NCBI RefSeq assembly: GCF_000241465.1
Contig: NZ_JH584236.1
Span: 99,205 to 135,941 of the forward strand
DNA from: Sphingomonas echinoides ATCC 14820
GTDB lineage: Bacteria; Pseudomonadota; Alphaproteobacteria; Sphingomonadales; Sphingomonadaceae
DNA: 36,737 nucleotides
Direction of reading: 5' to 3'
Shown: piece by piece, positions 1 through 6,880 of the stretch
Numbering within the stretch: the first letter of the stretch is position 1
Layout: each line of letters opens with the position of its first letter
The notes under the pieces: model-generated
What the model was told of the DNA's origin: nothing
Databases searched by the model: none
The model's input: the letters and a program-made list of their open reading frames with translations, nothing else
Made by a program: the position numbers and the translations under genes

Positions 1-330
1 ATCATCCCCGCTCGTGATCCCGATCAAGCCAAGCACGTCCCTCAGAAGGATCTCTGCGAGGTTGGGATAGAGCTGCCCGAGATTTACCAGATTGTCGGCT
101 GCTCTGATCTTCTGGCCGATCTGCACGACATGCGTTGCCGGCGTCCCGATAAGCGCGACGGCTGCAAATGCGTGAGCATCGGCGGTGGCCTGGTCAATGT
201 CGTCACCGGCAGCGGCAGCGCGGCTCACCTCGGCATGAAAGCTCGTAACTGCGGCTCGATAATCTGCAAGCACAACGGTCCAAGCTGCATCGCTCGCAGG
301 ATGCGGATTCGGTAGGGTGGTGTCAGTCAT
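1..330 (-). CDS. Hypothetical protein, N-terminal part, runs off the window
   Basis: An open frame starts at an ATG at 328-330 and continues uninterrupted to base 1, giving at least 110 residues beginning MTDTTLPNPHPASD. The visible part is alanine-rich and probably mostly helical, with no signal peptide or membrane segment and no catalytic motif that I recognise. It is read in the same direction as the parA module, about 130 bases downstream of it, so it may belong to the same backbone transcription unit. The family cannot be named from this fragment. Confidence 0.6.
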   Translation of the reverse strand, partial: MTDTTLPNPHPASDAAWTVVLADYRAAVTSFHAEVSRAAAAGDDIDQATADAHAFAAVALIGTPATHVVQIGQKIRAADNLVNLGQLYPNLAEILLRDVLGLIGITSGDD

Positions 331-458
331 GATTCGCAAAGCTCCAATTTTGCGGTTGTGATTAGGGCGGGGTCGCTGGTTCCAGCCAACGGCCTCGCCC
401 GCCATTTTAGGGGTTGGCCCTGCCCTCCCCGTTCTCGTTGATCGTCATCGACGGCGCA

Positions 459-806
459 TCACTTTGCGACCTCTCGATGAGCCTCCACAAGCTCCTCGAT
501 CACCTGTGCCAAGGGAATATCGCGCGAGTTTGCCACCTCGTATATGTATTCCATCGTGGCGGGCGAGAGCTTCACCGAGAAGGGCATCGACCGCCCTGCC
601 CCACGTTTCCGGCGCGGTGGTTCGCTGTTCTGATTGGCTCTCAGGCGATCTACCTCGCTCGCCGCGATCGGCACATTGTCGAACCCGTGACGCAGCGCGG
701 TCTCCCTGGCGCTGTCGTCGGCCGCAGGCGTCTCCGTTGCCGTACTACGCACCGATGCCAGAGGCAGGCCCAGGTTGCGCCTCTGAGGCTTTTGCGGCTC
801 GGTCAT
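459..806 (-). CDS. Small ribbon-helix-helix-like partner of ParA (ParB-type centromere binder)
   Basis: This 115-residue protein begins MTEPQKPQRRN and overlaps the end of parA by four bases (ATGA at 803-806), so the two are translationally coupled. The first ~70 residues are polar and look disordered. The last ~45 (from SMPFSVKLSP to the end) look like a ribbon-helix-helix fold: a short strand followed by two helices (ATMEYIYEVAN and LAQVIEELVEAHR). In type Ib partition systems a small DNA-binding protein follows parA and binds the centromere; size, order and coupling fit that role. Assignment rests on context plus fold pattern. A pure transcriptional regulator is the alternative. Confidence 0.65.
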   Translation of the reverse strand: MTEPQKPQRRNLGLPLASVRSTATETPAADDSARETALRHGFDNVPIAASEVDRLRANQNSEPPRRKRGAGRSMPFSVKLSPATMEYIYEVANSRDIPLAQVIEELVEAHREVAK

Positions 807-1477
807 GCGGCTTTCTCCTGATCGGCCAAAATCGCGTCGGCCACTGCGTTCGCAAGCGCGGCCCCCTCGGCCCGCGCCTTGTCGGTGCCCGGCACTTCGT
901 CGCGCGGGAGCTGATCCAATGTGGTGCAGTATGAAAACAGTGACTTGTAGGCGGTGCGTTCGACAAACTGGCCGATCACCGGCACCCCTGCCTCTGCGAG
1001 TTGCCCAGCAAGCGCCGCAAACTCGCGAGACTGGAACCCTGTTGAAACGCGCGTCCATAGCAGCCCGTAAGGAACACTGCGTCCGTGCTTGCTTGGGGTG
1101 TCCAGAACGACGCGCACGGTTGCGATAGCGTCCTCCACGTCCGCCGCTGATGGGTTAGCCGGGATGATGACGAAATTGGCGTGGGCGATGGCAAACGGAA
1201 CAACCATGTTCGCGCTTCCCTCCACGTCGATGATGACAATTTGCGCCTCGCTCTCGGCGGCACGGATCGTTGCAACAATCGTTTCTGCCTTTGCGCTTAC
1301 GACCGCGATCTGTGGACCAGTTTGCCCCGCCTCGCCCCAGCGCATGACACGCTGGCGGGGATCGGCATCTATGATCCTGACGGTATAGCCCTGCTCGGCA
1401 TATGCACCGGCCAACGCGATTGCCGTTGTGGATTTGCCGCAACCTCCTTTCGGGGATGCCAAGGCGATGACTGCCAT
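803..1477 (-). CDS. parA: ParA-family partition ATPase
   Basis: A 224-residue protein with the deviant Walker A motif PKGGCGKST at residues 9-17 and the following IIDADP motif around residues 35-40. Both are typical of ParA/MinD-type P-loop ATPases that segregate plasmids by patterning on the nucleoid. It lacks the N-terminal helix-turn-helix extension of type Ia ParA proteins, so it is the short type Ib form, usually paired with a small DNA-binding partner. That partner overlaps its stop codon here. The start is the ATG at 1475-1477, and a repeat-rich region lies immediately upstream. A role in partition of this replicon is inferred from family and context. Confidence 0.9.
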   Translation of the reverse strand: MAVIALASPKGGCGKSTTAIALAGAYAEQGYTVRIIDADPRQRVMRWGEAGQTGPQIAVVSAKAETIVATIRAAESEAQIVIIDVEGSANMVVPFAIAHANFVIIPANPSAADVEDAIATVRVVLDTPSKHGRSVPYGLLWTRVSTGFQSREFAALAGQLAEAGVPVIGQFVERTAYKSLFSYCTTLDQLPRDEVPGTDKARAEGAALANAVADAILADQEKAA

Positions 1478-1570
1478 TTGCTTTCCTTTACATTCATAGG
1501 ATGCCCCGAACCTGCATGAGACAGCAAAGGCATGCGCATATCATACTGACACTTGAAAGCCTTGGAAAGC

Positions 1571-1664
1571 CATTTAATGGCAATGACAGCCTTGCAATGC
1601 CATTTACATGCCTGCACATAGCATTGCATGTATGTGCATGTAATTTGATTTGCATGTAATGTAA
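1571..1664. promoter_or_regulatory. GCATGTA repeat cluster upstream of parA, candidate centromere/operator
   Basis: The motif GCATGTA occurs at 1626-1632, 1636-1642 and 1652-1658, and inverted (TACATGC) at 1605-1611. A near-perfect palindrome GCCATTTAATGGC lies at about 1570-1582. The cluster is in the non-coding gap upstream of parA, where type Ib systems place parS and the autoregulatory operator. Binding by the small partner protein is inferred. Confidence 0.5.
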
Positions 1665-1693
1665 TGGGCGGCGCGTAGCGCCGCCCGCACGCT

Positions 1694-2032
1694 TCAATCC
1701 TCGTCGCGATCGTCATCGGCGGGGCGGCCATTCTTCGCGATCACGGCCAAGCGATCAACAATCAGGTCAACGCCGTAAACGGTCTGGCCCTCGCGATCGT
1801 AGCGGGATTGGCGGATGCGACCAGTGATATGCACCAAGTCGCCCTTGGCCATCTTGGCTGCGCGCTCGATATTCTTGCCGAAACAGGTGACGCGGTTCCA
1901 ATGGGTATCGTCCTCCCAATCGTTGCCGACCTTGCGGCCGTAGTTTGCTGCAACGTCGAGCGTTGCCACCTTTTCCTTGATCTCCGTGCTACCGATGCGA
2001 CCGATGATGCGAAATTCAGCGATGTTCTGCAT
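1694..2032 (-). CDS. ssb: Single-stranded DNA-binding protein
   Basis: This 112-residue protein beginning MQNIAEFRIIGRIG has the OB-fold pattern of bacterial SSB: an N-terminal strand with the IGRIG segment, a central WNRVTCFGKNIERAAKM segment and the later GDLVHITGRIRQSRY strand. It lacks the long acidic-tipped linker of chromosomal SSB, although it ends in an acidic stretch (DDDRDED). The start at 2032 is preferred over an upstream in-frame ATG at 2065 because AAGGA sits at the right distance before it. Plasmid SSBs coat single strands during replication and conjugation. It is transcribed toward parA. Confidence 0.88.
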   Translation of the reverse strand: MQNIAEFRIIGRIGSTEIKEKVATLDVAANYGRKVGNDWEDDTHWNRVTCFGKNIERAAKMAKGDLVHITGRIRQSRYDREGQTVYGVDLIVDRLAVIAKNGRPADDDRDED

Positions 2033-2341
2033 GTCCGTTCCTTCGTGCTGTCGTTGCTGACGCACTTTGGAGGGGCGGCCCCCCTGACGCGGGCAAGCTG
2101 AAAAACGGAGGGTCCGCTTGCGGAAACCGTTGGCGCGTAGCGGTGGTTTTCTGCTTGGGGCCGAAGGTCCGATCCCGCATGAGGCAGGGGGAGCCGCCCA
2201 GGTGCGTCAATCAGCAGTGACGAGCACGAGGGGATATGCTCGCTCGCACATTCATCACCGGCCTAGGTAGCTGCCCAAGGAAAGGCGACGCTTAAGGGGA
2301 GTGCGCTAATCGAAGGGAAGGGCAGGGGGGTATTCCATGGA
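2033..2341. other. Non-coding gap between ssb and the recombinase
   Basis: About 300 bases with no convincing gene. It has a short GC hairpin (AGGGG/CCCCT around 2071-2085) upstream of ssb and a small inverted repeat CGTCA-N8-TGACG near 2205-2222. Open frames here have no recognisable product or ribosome site. It probably holds the ssb promoter. Confidence 0.4.
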
Positions 2342-2923
2342 TCAAGCCTCGACTGGTTCGGCCAGTTTCTCAGCGCTGAGCCGTTTATAGATGGCCTGGC
2401 GGGTGACATTCAACAGACCCGCGACTGCCACCACGCTCATTTTGTGAGGTTCAGCCAGCAGCGTCTTGGCCTGTTTCCATTGATCCTCATTGATCGACAC
2501 AGGCCGCCCCAGCTTCTTACCAGCGCGGCGCGCTGCTTGAATCCCCGCGTTGGTGCGCTCGCGGATTACATCACGCTCAAATTGGGCAAATGCCCCAACC
2601 ATATGGAAAAACAACCGGCCTGCCGGTGTCACCGTTTCGATCTGCTCCGTGAGTGATCGGAACCCGACGCCAAGGCTTCCCAGCATTTCTAGTTCGATAA
2701 TCAGGCCAGGGAGAGAGCGGCCTAGACGGTCGAGCCGCCAAACCATGATTTCGTCACCAGCTCGCGCGTGGCGCAACATATCGCCGTAGGCTGGCTTGAA
2801 CACGGTGGAGCCGCTTACGCCCTTGTCCTCAAAGATCCGTTCGGCACCAGCGGCGCGCAGGGCGTCGATCTGCAACGCTAGGTTCTGCTCGCCAGTGCTG
2901 ACGCGGGCATACCCGATCTTCAT
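2342..2923 (-). CDS. Serine recombinase, resolvase/invertase family
   Basis: A 193-residue small serine recombinase. The N-terminal catalytic domain opens MKIGYARVST with the nucleophile Ser10, and carries the conserved arginine cluster in MVWRLDRLGRS and the QFERDVIRERT segment. The C-terminal ~45 residues form a Hin/Tn3-type helix-turn-helix (SVVAVAGLLNVTRQAIYKRL). Such enzymes resolve cointegrates or plasmid dimers, or invert DNA. Its start codon shares one base with the stop of the upstream gene (TAATG), making it the last member of a five-gene overlapping chain that begins with the antitoxin. Full length is typical for the family, so it appears intact. Its recombination site is not certain. 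Confidence 0.9.
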   Translation of the reverse strand: MKIGYARVSTGEQNLALQIDALRAAGAERIFEDKGVSGSTVFKPAYGDMLRHARAGDEIMVWRLDRLGRSLPGLIIELEMLGSLGVGFRSLTEQIETVTPAGRLFFHMVGAFAQFERDVIRERTNAGIQAARRAGKKLGRPVSINEDQWKQAKTLLAEPHKMSVVAVAGLLNVTRQAIYKRLSAEKLAEPVEA

Positions 2924-3234
2924 TAATCGTCTCCCAGATTTTTGGGCGTCACCTTTCGGCCATCAGCATCCTCATCACATACAGCTTGCGCTAATTCGGC
3001 ATGGAAATGCCGATACCATTCAGAGGAGTGGACAGCAGGCGTGGTAGTCTGGATGCAAATATTCCAACGATCACCCGTCCAAATGGGAATCCCATTGAAG
3101 CACGTACCGCCTTCATCGCGCTCCACTTCCTCCGGTGTCGTTAATGCCACCATCCAAAGAGGGATTTCGCTATCAATCACAGTGATTTCAAACCCCGCTG
3201 CATGAAGTTTTTGCATGAAATTGGCCAGTTTCAT
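2923..3234 (-). CDS. Hypothetical protein in toxin-antitoxin/recombinase operon
   Basis: 103 residues beginning MKLANFMQKLHAAGFEITV. The start at 3234 is chosen over the ATG at 3240 because GGAGG lies about seven bases ahead of it. It overlaps the preceding stop codon by four bases (ATGA) and its own stop overlaps the recombinase start, so it is translationally coupled on both sides. The protein is soluble and slightly acidic, with many aromatic residues (W, Y, F). I see no catalytic motif or known domain. Its position suggests a plasmid-maintenance or recombination accessory role, but this is only context. Confidence 0.7.
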   Translation of the reverse strand: MKLANFMQKLHAAGFEITVIDSEIPLWMVALTTPEEVERDEGGTCFNGIPIWTGDRWNICIQTTTPAVHSSEWYRHFHAELAQAVCDEDADGRKVTPKNLGDD

Positions 3235-3593
3235 GGGCATCCCTCCCGCTCCATTTCCTCAATGCGGGCGTTGAGAACATCGCGGGCCAGTTTCAGCCCT
3301 TCAAGCGAATAGGATTTGGCAATTGCTTTCTCGGTATCAAAGCCCTTCTGAAAATCGACACAATCCTGCCCGATGCTCATCCATAGACGAACTTCCGATT
3401 TTCCCTCGCGCGACTTAAGAAAACCGATTGATGACCGCTCAAATATATCGCCAACATAAGCCTTAATGATAGTATGCACGCTCTCGTTTACGGAGCGCCA
3501 TTCTCTATTCGATAGCCTCTGAGGCATCGAGTCCATGACGGCTTCAATCATGTCGTCCCATTCAGGACCACCACCATTATCGGTATTAGCCAT
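3231..3593 (-). CDS. Hypothetical protein coupled to vapC
   Basis: 120 residues beginning MANTDNGGGPEWDDM. The ATG at 3593 is preceded by GGAG at seven bases and lies inside the last codons of vapC (eight-base overlap), so translation is coupled. The C-terminal third (EGLKLARDVLNARIEEMEREG) is strongly helical and could be a short coiled coil. No known domain is recognised. It may be an accessory of the toxin-antitoxin pair or an unrelated maintenance protein carried in the same operon. Confidence 0.7.
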   Translation of the reverse strand: MANTDNGGGPEWDDMIEAVMDSMPQRLSNREWRSVNESVHTIIKAYVGDIFERSSIGFLKSREGKSEVRLWMSIGQDCVDFQKGFDTEKAIAKSYSLEGLKLARDVLNARIEEMEREGCP

Positions 3594-4011
3594 TATCATT
3601 CTCCCATGGATTGATGACCGGCACGCCGCCCGCCTCAAACGGCGCAACGTCGCGTGTCGCCACGGCATAGTCGTGCGCTGCCGCGATGGCCGCGATATAG
3701 CCGTCCGGTGTCGGGAAGCCGTTCCCCATGCGGCGCGCGGAAGCGGCCAGCTCGGCGTAATGTCGCGCGGCTTCGCTATCAAATGCCAGGATGCGGCCTG
3801 CGAATAGATCCTCTATGCAAGCAAAGGCCCGCAAAAGAGCGTCCCGCCTTTTGCCTTCCGGCAAACAGGCAATCCCGAATCTGATTTCTGCGATTGTGAT
3901 GGCCGAAAGATAAAGTGTCTCTGCGCGCTGCGCGTCCAACCACGCAACGACAGCAGGCGAAGGCGATTGCTTCGTCATTTCCGATATGACGTTGGTATCC
4001 AGCACAATCAT
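3586..4011 (-). CDS. vapC: VapC/FitB-type PIN-domain toxin ribonuclease
   Basis: A 141-residue PIN-domain protein. It starts MIVLDTNVISE with acidic Asp5 and carries Glu42 (in TIAEIRFG), Asp103 (TPDGYIAAIA) and Asp121 (ATRDVAPF), the metal-binding quartet of VapC-like RNases. Family members cleave tRNA or other RNA when freed from their antitoxin. The start overlaps the antitoxin stop by four bases (ATGA at 4008-4011), the usual vapBC arrangement. The TPDGYIAAIA form and the antitoxin type place it nearest the FitB subgroup. All key acidic residues are present, so it is probably active. Confidence 0.92.
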   Translation of the reverse strand: MIVLDTNVISEMTKQSPSPAVVAWLDAQRAETLYLSAITIAEIRFGIACLPEGKRRDALLRAFACIEDLFAGRILAFDSEAARHYAELAASARRMGNGFPTPDGYIAAIAAAHDYAVATRDVAPFEAGGVPVINPWENDNG

Positions 4012-4265
4012 TCTTCAAAGCCTATCGGCTTGGCCGGCGCGCGATCGCGCGCGCCATCAATGATTTGAGCCTCATCCTCGGTAAGCCTGACACAACCCCA
4101 AACGTCGGTCATCGCTGTCCCGAGACGCTGGCGCTGGGAAGGAAAGACGGCGGAAGCGATCAGCTCTCGCACCTCGGCCTCCGCACTCCGGCCATGCTTC
4201 GCCGCCAGGGCTTTCAACCCTCTGTGAATGTCGTCCGGAATATTGCGGATCGTTAAAGCTGGCAT
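4008..4265 (-). CDS. vapB: FitA/VapB-type ribbon-helix-helix antitoxin
   Basis: 85 residues beginning MPALTIRNIPDDIHRGLKAL, a classic FitA-type N-terminus: one strand (ALTIRNIP) then two helices (residues ~10-35, HGRSAEAEVRELI). The C-terminal half should wrap the toxin. The start at 4265 is chosen because GGAGG lies eight bases ahead; a further upstream ATG at 4307 would sit inside the operator. The antitoxin neutralises VapC and, as in fitAB, probably represses its own promoter by binding the inverted repeat just upstream. It is coupled to vapC by a four-base overlap. Confidence 0.9.
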   Translation of the reverse strand: MPALTIRNIPDDIHRGLKALAAKHGRSAEAEVRELIASAVFPSQRQRLGTAMTDVWGCVRLTEDEAQIIDGARDRAPAKPIGFEE

Positions 4266-4279
4266 GTCGCTCGCCTCCG

Positions 4280-4306
4280 TGATAGCATAATCAAGAAATG
4301 CTATCA
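4280..4306. promoter_or_regulatory. Inverted-repeat operator of the vapBC operon
   Basis: A perfect 9-bp inverted repeat, TGATAGCAT (4280-4288) and ATGCTATCA (4298-4306), separated by nine bases, ends 15 bases upstream of the vapB start codon. FitA-type antitoxins bind such repeats as dimers of dimers. One arm overlaps the predicted -10 hexamer, so occupancy would block transcription. Confidence 0.75.
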
Positions 4307-4325
4307 TTCAGGGCGAGGATGTCAA
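4298..4325 (-). promoter_or_regulatory. Predicted promoter of the vapBC-recombinase operon
   Basis: On the minus strand a perfect TTGACA -35 (plus-strand 4320-4325) is followed after 16 bases by TAGCAT (plus-strand 4298-4303), a four-of-six match to the -10 consensus. Transcription would start just ahead of vapB. The -10 lies within the operator repeat. Confidence 0.6.
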
Positions 4326-4357
4326 CTTAATACGGAATTTTTTTCATTAAGTTGACA
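4320..4357. repeat. 12-bp perfect inverted repeat
   Basis: TGTCAACTTAAT (4320-4331) and ATTAAGTTGACA (4346-4357) are exact reverse complements with a 14-base AT-rich spacer containing seven T residues. The left arm supplies the -35 of the vapBC promoter. A perfect 14-bp palindrome AAATCGGCCGATTT follows at 4364-4377. The site could be an operator for another regulator, or a recombinase subsite (TGTCA-type half-sites). Its function is unknown. Confidence 0.55.
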
Positions 4358-4462
4358 GACCAGAAATCGGCCGATTTTGGCAACGCATTTCTGCGGGCTT
4401 CCGGCGATGTGGTTGTCAGTCAACTAAACCACCGTTTTTTTGTCAGACCGATGCTGCCGTTA

Positions 4463-4509
4463 ATGTCGGAGAGTGCGCTTGAGCATCCTGAAAATGTACT
4501 CTCCGACAT
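4463..4509. repeat. 12-bp perfect inverted repeat with flanking nested repeat
   Basis: ATGTCGGAGAGT (4463-4474) pairs exactly with ACTCTCCGACAT (4498-4509) across a 23-base spacer. Just outside, CCGATGC (4448-4454) pairs with GCATCGG (4512-4518). The gap 4266-4574 holds no convincing gene, only this and the other repeats. It could be a recombination or regulatory site, or the relic of mobile-element ends. Confidence 0.5.
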
Positions 4510-4572
4510 CTGCATCGGCACCGCGCCAAATCGCTGCCCAGCGCGTTATCGCCATCGAGAGACACCGGTGTA

Positions 4573-4599
4573 TCCTAACGAGCAGAAGGTTCGTTAGGA
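4573..4599 (-). terminator. Hairpin at the end of the 96-residue gene, possible terminator
   Basis: TCCTAACGA (4573-4581) and TCGTTAGGA (4591-4599) form a perfect nine-base stem with a nine-base loop. It overlaps the last codons and stop of the leftward gene at 4575-4865. No clear U-tract follows, so termination is tentative. Confidence 0.35.
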
Positions 4600-4865
4600 A
4601 CAAGTGCCTCAGGGTTGGCACGGACAAGCTCAGCAATCGGATCGGGTAGAATAAACCAAGTAGGGATCCCACGGCTCTGCGGATTACCTAAGCCCTGAAA
4701 CTTCTCACCTTTGTCACCGCCGTTCCAGCGAACCCCTGTGGCTGGCTCTCCATCCCATGACATTGATGCGACCGCATAATCCCCTTCGCCTCCGTCATAA
4801 ATTACCTCGAGCCTCTCGACGCGGCCCTTGGGGGAAGTAACCAATCGTGGGTCGATATAGGCCAT
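4575..4865 (-). CDS. Hypothetical protein
   Basis: 96 residues beginning MAYIDPRLVTSPKGRVERLEV. The ATG at 4865 is preferred over 4877 because GGAG lies six bases upstream of it. The sequence is rich in strand-forming segments (RVERLEVIYDGG, YAVASMSWDG, GVRWNGG) and ends with a helical LPDPIAELVRANPEAL segment, which suggests a small beta-rich fold. No known domain is recognised. It is divergent from the recombinase at 5101, with a 235-base shared upstream region. Its role is unknown. Confidence 0.7.
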   Translation of the reverse strand: MAYIDPRLVTSPKGRVERLEVIYDGGEGDYAVASMSWDGEPATGVRWNGGDKGEKFQGLGNPQSRGIPTWFILPDPIAELVRANPEALVPNEPSAR

Positions 4866-4886
4866 TGGCATCTCCAAAACTCTTAC

Positions 4887-4898
4887 GTATGTATGTAT
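4887..4898. repeat. Short GTAT tetranucleotide tract
   Basis: Three tandem GTAT units followed by GTGT lie between two divergent genes. Copy number is low. It could affect promoter spacing if it varies, but nothing shows that it does. Confidence 0.4.
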
Positions 4899-5100
4899 GT
4901 GTGTCCGTCAGTCGGTTCAAGCCTATGGAATCTATACGCCGTGGCCAGTCAATGCATGTTGTACCCCACGACCCGAGAGGAGGATGGCCACGCAATGCGG
5001 TTATGTACCCCGTTTGTTCTTATCTGTTGTCTCCCAAATCACTCTCCTGTATGCCTCTCCTGAATTTCGAGCTGTCGCAACGAGTTTTCGGAGAAAGCAT

Positions 5101-5712
5101 GTGATCGTGGGTTATGCTCGATTATCCACAAGAGATCCGTCTCCAGCGGTCCAGCTCGACGCTCTTCATCACGCGGGATGCGAATGTGTCTTCACGGAGA
5201 AAATGTCGGGAGCGCAACGTGAACGACCTGAGTTGAAGGCCGCGCTGAATTATCTCAATGCGGGCGACACCTTAATGGTGTGGAAACTGGACCGCCTCGC
5301 CCGTTCCACTCGGCAGTTGGTCGCGACGACGGCAGAACTGCAACGCCGTAATGTTGGATTGAGAGTTCTCACACAAGCGATCGACACCACCACACCTGGT
5401 GGAAGCTTAGTCTTCCATGTCTTCGCGGCGGTAGCAGAGTTCGAACGTGAGCTCGGCCACGAACGCACCCATGCGGGGCTAGCTCAAGCTAAAGCCATGG
5501 GCCGACGCGGTGGCCGAAAACCATCAATGGGACCCGCTGAGATTAAGCGGGCGCGAGCCATGCTGGCGAACCCAAGCATAACTGTTGGTGAGATTGCACA
5601 GCAGCTCGGTGTGCAACCTTCCACGCTCTATCGGCATATTCCCGGCGGCCGCAGTGCGGTTGTCCAGGAAAGCGTGATCTGCCCCCACCGAGTGGACCGG
5701 TTTGTTTGTTAG
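5101..5712 (+). CDS. Serine recombinase (Tn3-type resolvase) with C-terminus replaced by IS sequence
   Basis: A 203-residue small serine recombinase starting at GTG 5101 (GGAG lies seven bases upstream), reading MIVGYARLST with the catalytic Ser9. Other family segments are MVWKLDRLARS, the EFERELGHERT hinge helix and a C-terminal helix-turn-helix (TVGEIAQQLGVQPSTLYRH). The last dozen residues (from VICPHRV onward) are encoded by the left end of the IS3-family element, which begins at 5675. The natural end of the gene is therefore missing, although both the catalytic and DNA-binding domains are complete and activity may survive. The long upstream extension of the open frame from 4897 has no ribosome site and is not believed. 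Confidence 0.82.
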   Translation: MIVGYARLSTRDPSPAVQLDALHHAGCECVFTEKMSGAQRERPELKAALNYLNAGDTLMVWKLDRLARSTRQLVATTAELQRRNVGLRVLTQAIDTTTPGGSLVFHVFAAVAEFERELGHERTHAGLAQAKAMGRRGGRKPSMGPAEIKRARAMLANPSITVGEIAQQLGVQPSTLYRHIPGGRSAVVQESVICPHRVDRFVC

Positions 5713-6614
5713 TGGATTATGCTCGCCGCCGCCATATCCGGGTGGAGGTGTAGCGAAGCGGAACCGGAGGCCGGATATGGCGGTGAGGCCGTTTCTGGGG
5801 CCGGTGGTCGATAGCCGAGGCTGCTGTGCGGCCGGACAGTGTTGTAGTGCCGCCGCCAGGCTTCGATCAGCACCTTCGCCTCGGCCAGGCTGTAGAAGAT
5901 CTCGCCATTGAGCAGTTCGTCGCGAAGCGACCCGTTAAAGCTTTCATTATAGCCATTCTCCCACGGTGATCCCGGTGCGATGTAGAGCGTCTTCACCCCG
6001 ATCTGGCCCAGCCATTGCTGGACGGCCGTCGCGATAAATTCACTGCCATTGTCTGACCGTATATTGGCTGGCGGGCCACGCGTGATGAACAGGTCCGCCA
6101 AGGCGGCCAGCACATCCTCATGTCGCAGCTGACGTGCGACGATGAGCGCCAGGCATTCCCTGCTGGCCTCGTCGATGATGGTCAGGATGCGGAACTTGCG
6201 GCCATCATGCGTCCGACCTTCGACGAAGTCGTAGGCCCAAACATGCCCTGGATATTCAGGCCGCAGGCGGATGCATGATCCGTCGTTAAGCCACAGACGC
6301 CCGCGCTTTGGCTGCCGCTGCGGGACCTTGAGCCCCTCGCGACGCCAGATCCGCTCAACCCGTTTATGGTTCACCGTCCAACCCGCATGGCACAGCAATG
6401 CCGTCACCCGCCGATAGCCGTAGCGACCATATTGCTTTGCCAACGCAATGATGTCCTCGGTCAGCGCCTGTTCGTCATCTGCCCCGCGCGGAACCTTGCG
6501 CTGTGTCGATCGATGCTGTCCCAGCACCCGGCAGATCCGTCGCTCGGACACCGGAAGCGCTCGTCGCACATGATCAATACAGCGTCGCCGCCGCGCGGGG
6601 CTCAGAAGTTTCCC
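5709..6614 (-). CDS. IS3-family transposase OrfB (catalytic part, reached by -1 frameshift)
   Basis: The catalytic half of the transposase has the DDE integrase fold: first Asp in VWAYDFVEG, second in IRSDNGSEF, and Glu in the NESFNGSLRDE segment, followed by RPHSSLGYRPP near the C-terminus. It has no good start of its own in the expected place. OrfA ribosomes should slip by -1 on the heptamer GGGAAAC (minus strand, plus coordinates 6608-6614) and read on as LLSPARRRR, giving an OrfAB fusion. All catalytic residues are present and the frame is intact, so the element may still be mobile. Confidence 0.88.
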   Translation of the reverse strand, partial: GKLLSPARRRRCIDHVRRALPVSERRICRVLGQHRSTQRKVPRGADDEQALTEDIIALAKQYGRYGYRRVTALLCHAGWTVNHKRVERIWRREGLKVPQRQPKRGRLWLNDGSCIRLRPEYPGHVWAYDFVEGRTHDGRKFRILTIIDEASRECLALIVARQLRHEDVLAALADLFITRGPPANIRSDNGSEFIATAVQQWLGQIGVKTLYIAPGSPWENGYNESFNGSLRDELLNGEIFYSLAEAKVLIEAWRRHYNTVRPHSSLGYRPPAPETASPPYPASGSASLHLHPDMAAASIIH

Positions 6615-6880
6615 CGGGCCGCCTCCTGTAATATCAGCTTGTCCAAGGTGAGGTCCGAGATCGCACGGCGAAGCCGCAGATTCTCCTTCTCCAGATCTTT
6701 CATCCGTCGTGCCTGGTCGGTCTTCAGGCCGCCATACTCTTTGCGCCAGCGATAATAGGTCTGCTCGCTGACCGCGATCCGGCGGCACGCCTCGGCTGTG
6801 CTCGCGCCCTGCGCCAGCACGATCTCAACTTCACGCAGCTTGCCGATAATCTCTTCCGGCTTGTGCTTCTTGCTTGGCAT
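6602..6880 (-). CDS. IS3-family transposase OrfA
   Basis: A 92-residue protein beginning MPSKKHKPEEIIGKLREVE. An N-terminal helix-turn-helix (TAEACRRIAVSEQTYYRWRKEYGG) is followed by a leucine-zipper-like helix (LEKENLRLRRAISDLTLDKL). This is the usual architecture of IS3-family OrfA, which binds the element ends and can inhibit transposition by itself. It ends with TGA just after the GGGAAAC slippery heptamer, the classical arrangement for making the OrfAB transposase by -1 frameshifting. Confidence 0.9.
   Translation of the reverse strand: MPSKKHKPEEIIGKLREVEIVLAQGASTAEACRRIAVSEQTYYRWRKEYGGLKTDQARRMKDLEKENLRLRRAISDLTLDKLILQEAARGNF

Noticed and set aside
2016..2210. 64-codon minus-strand frame upstream of ssb
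   Set aside because: It overlaps the ssb start, has low-complexity basic composition and lacks a ribosome site.
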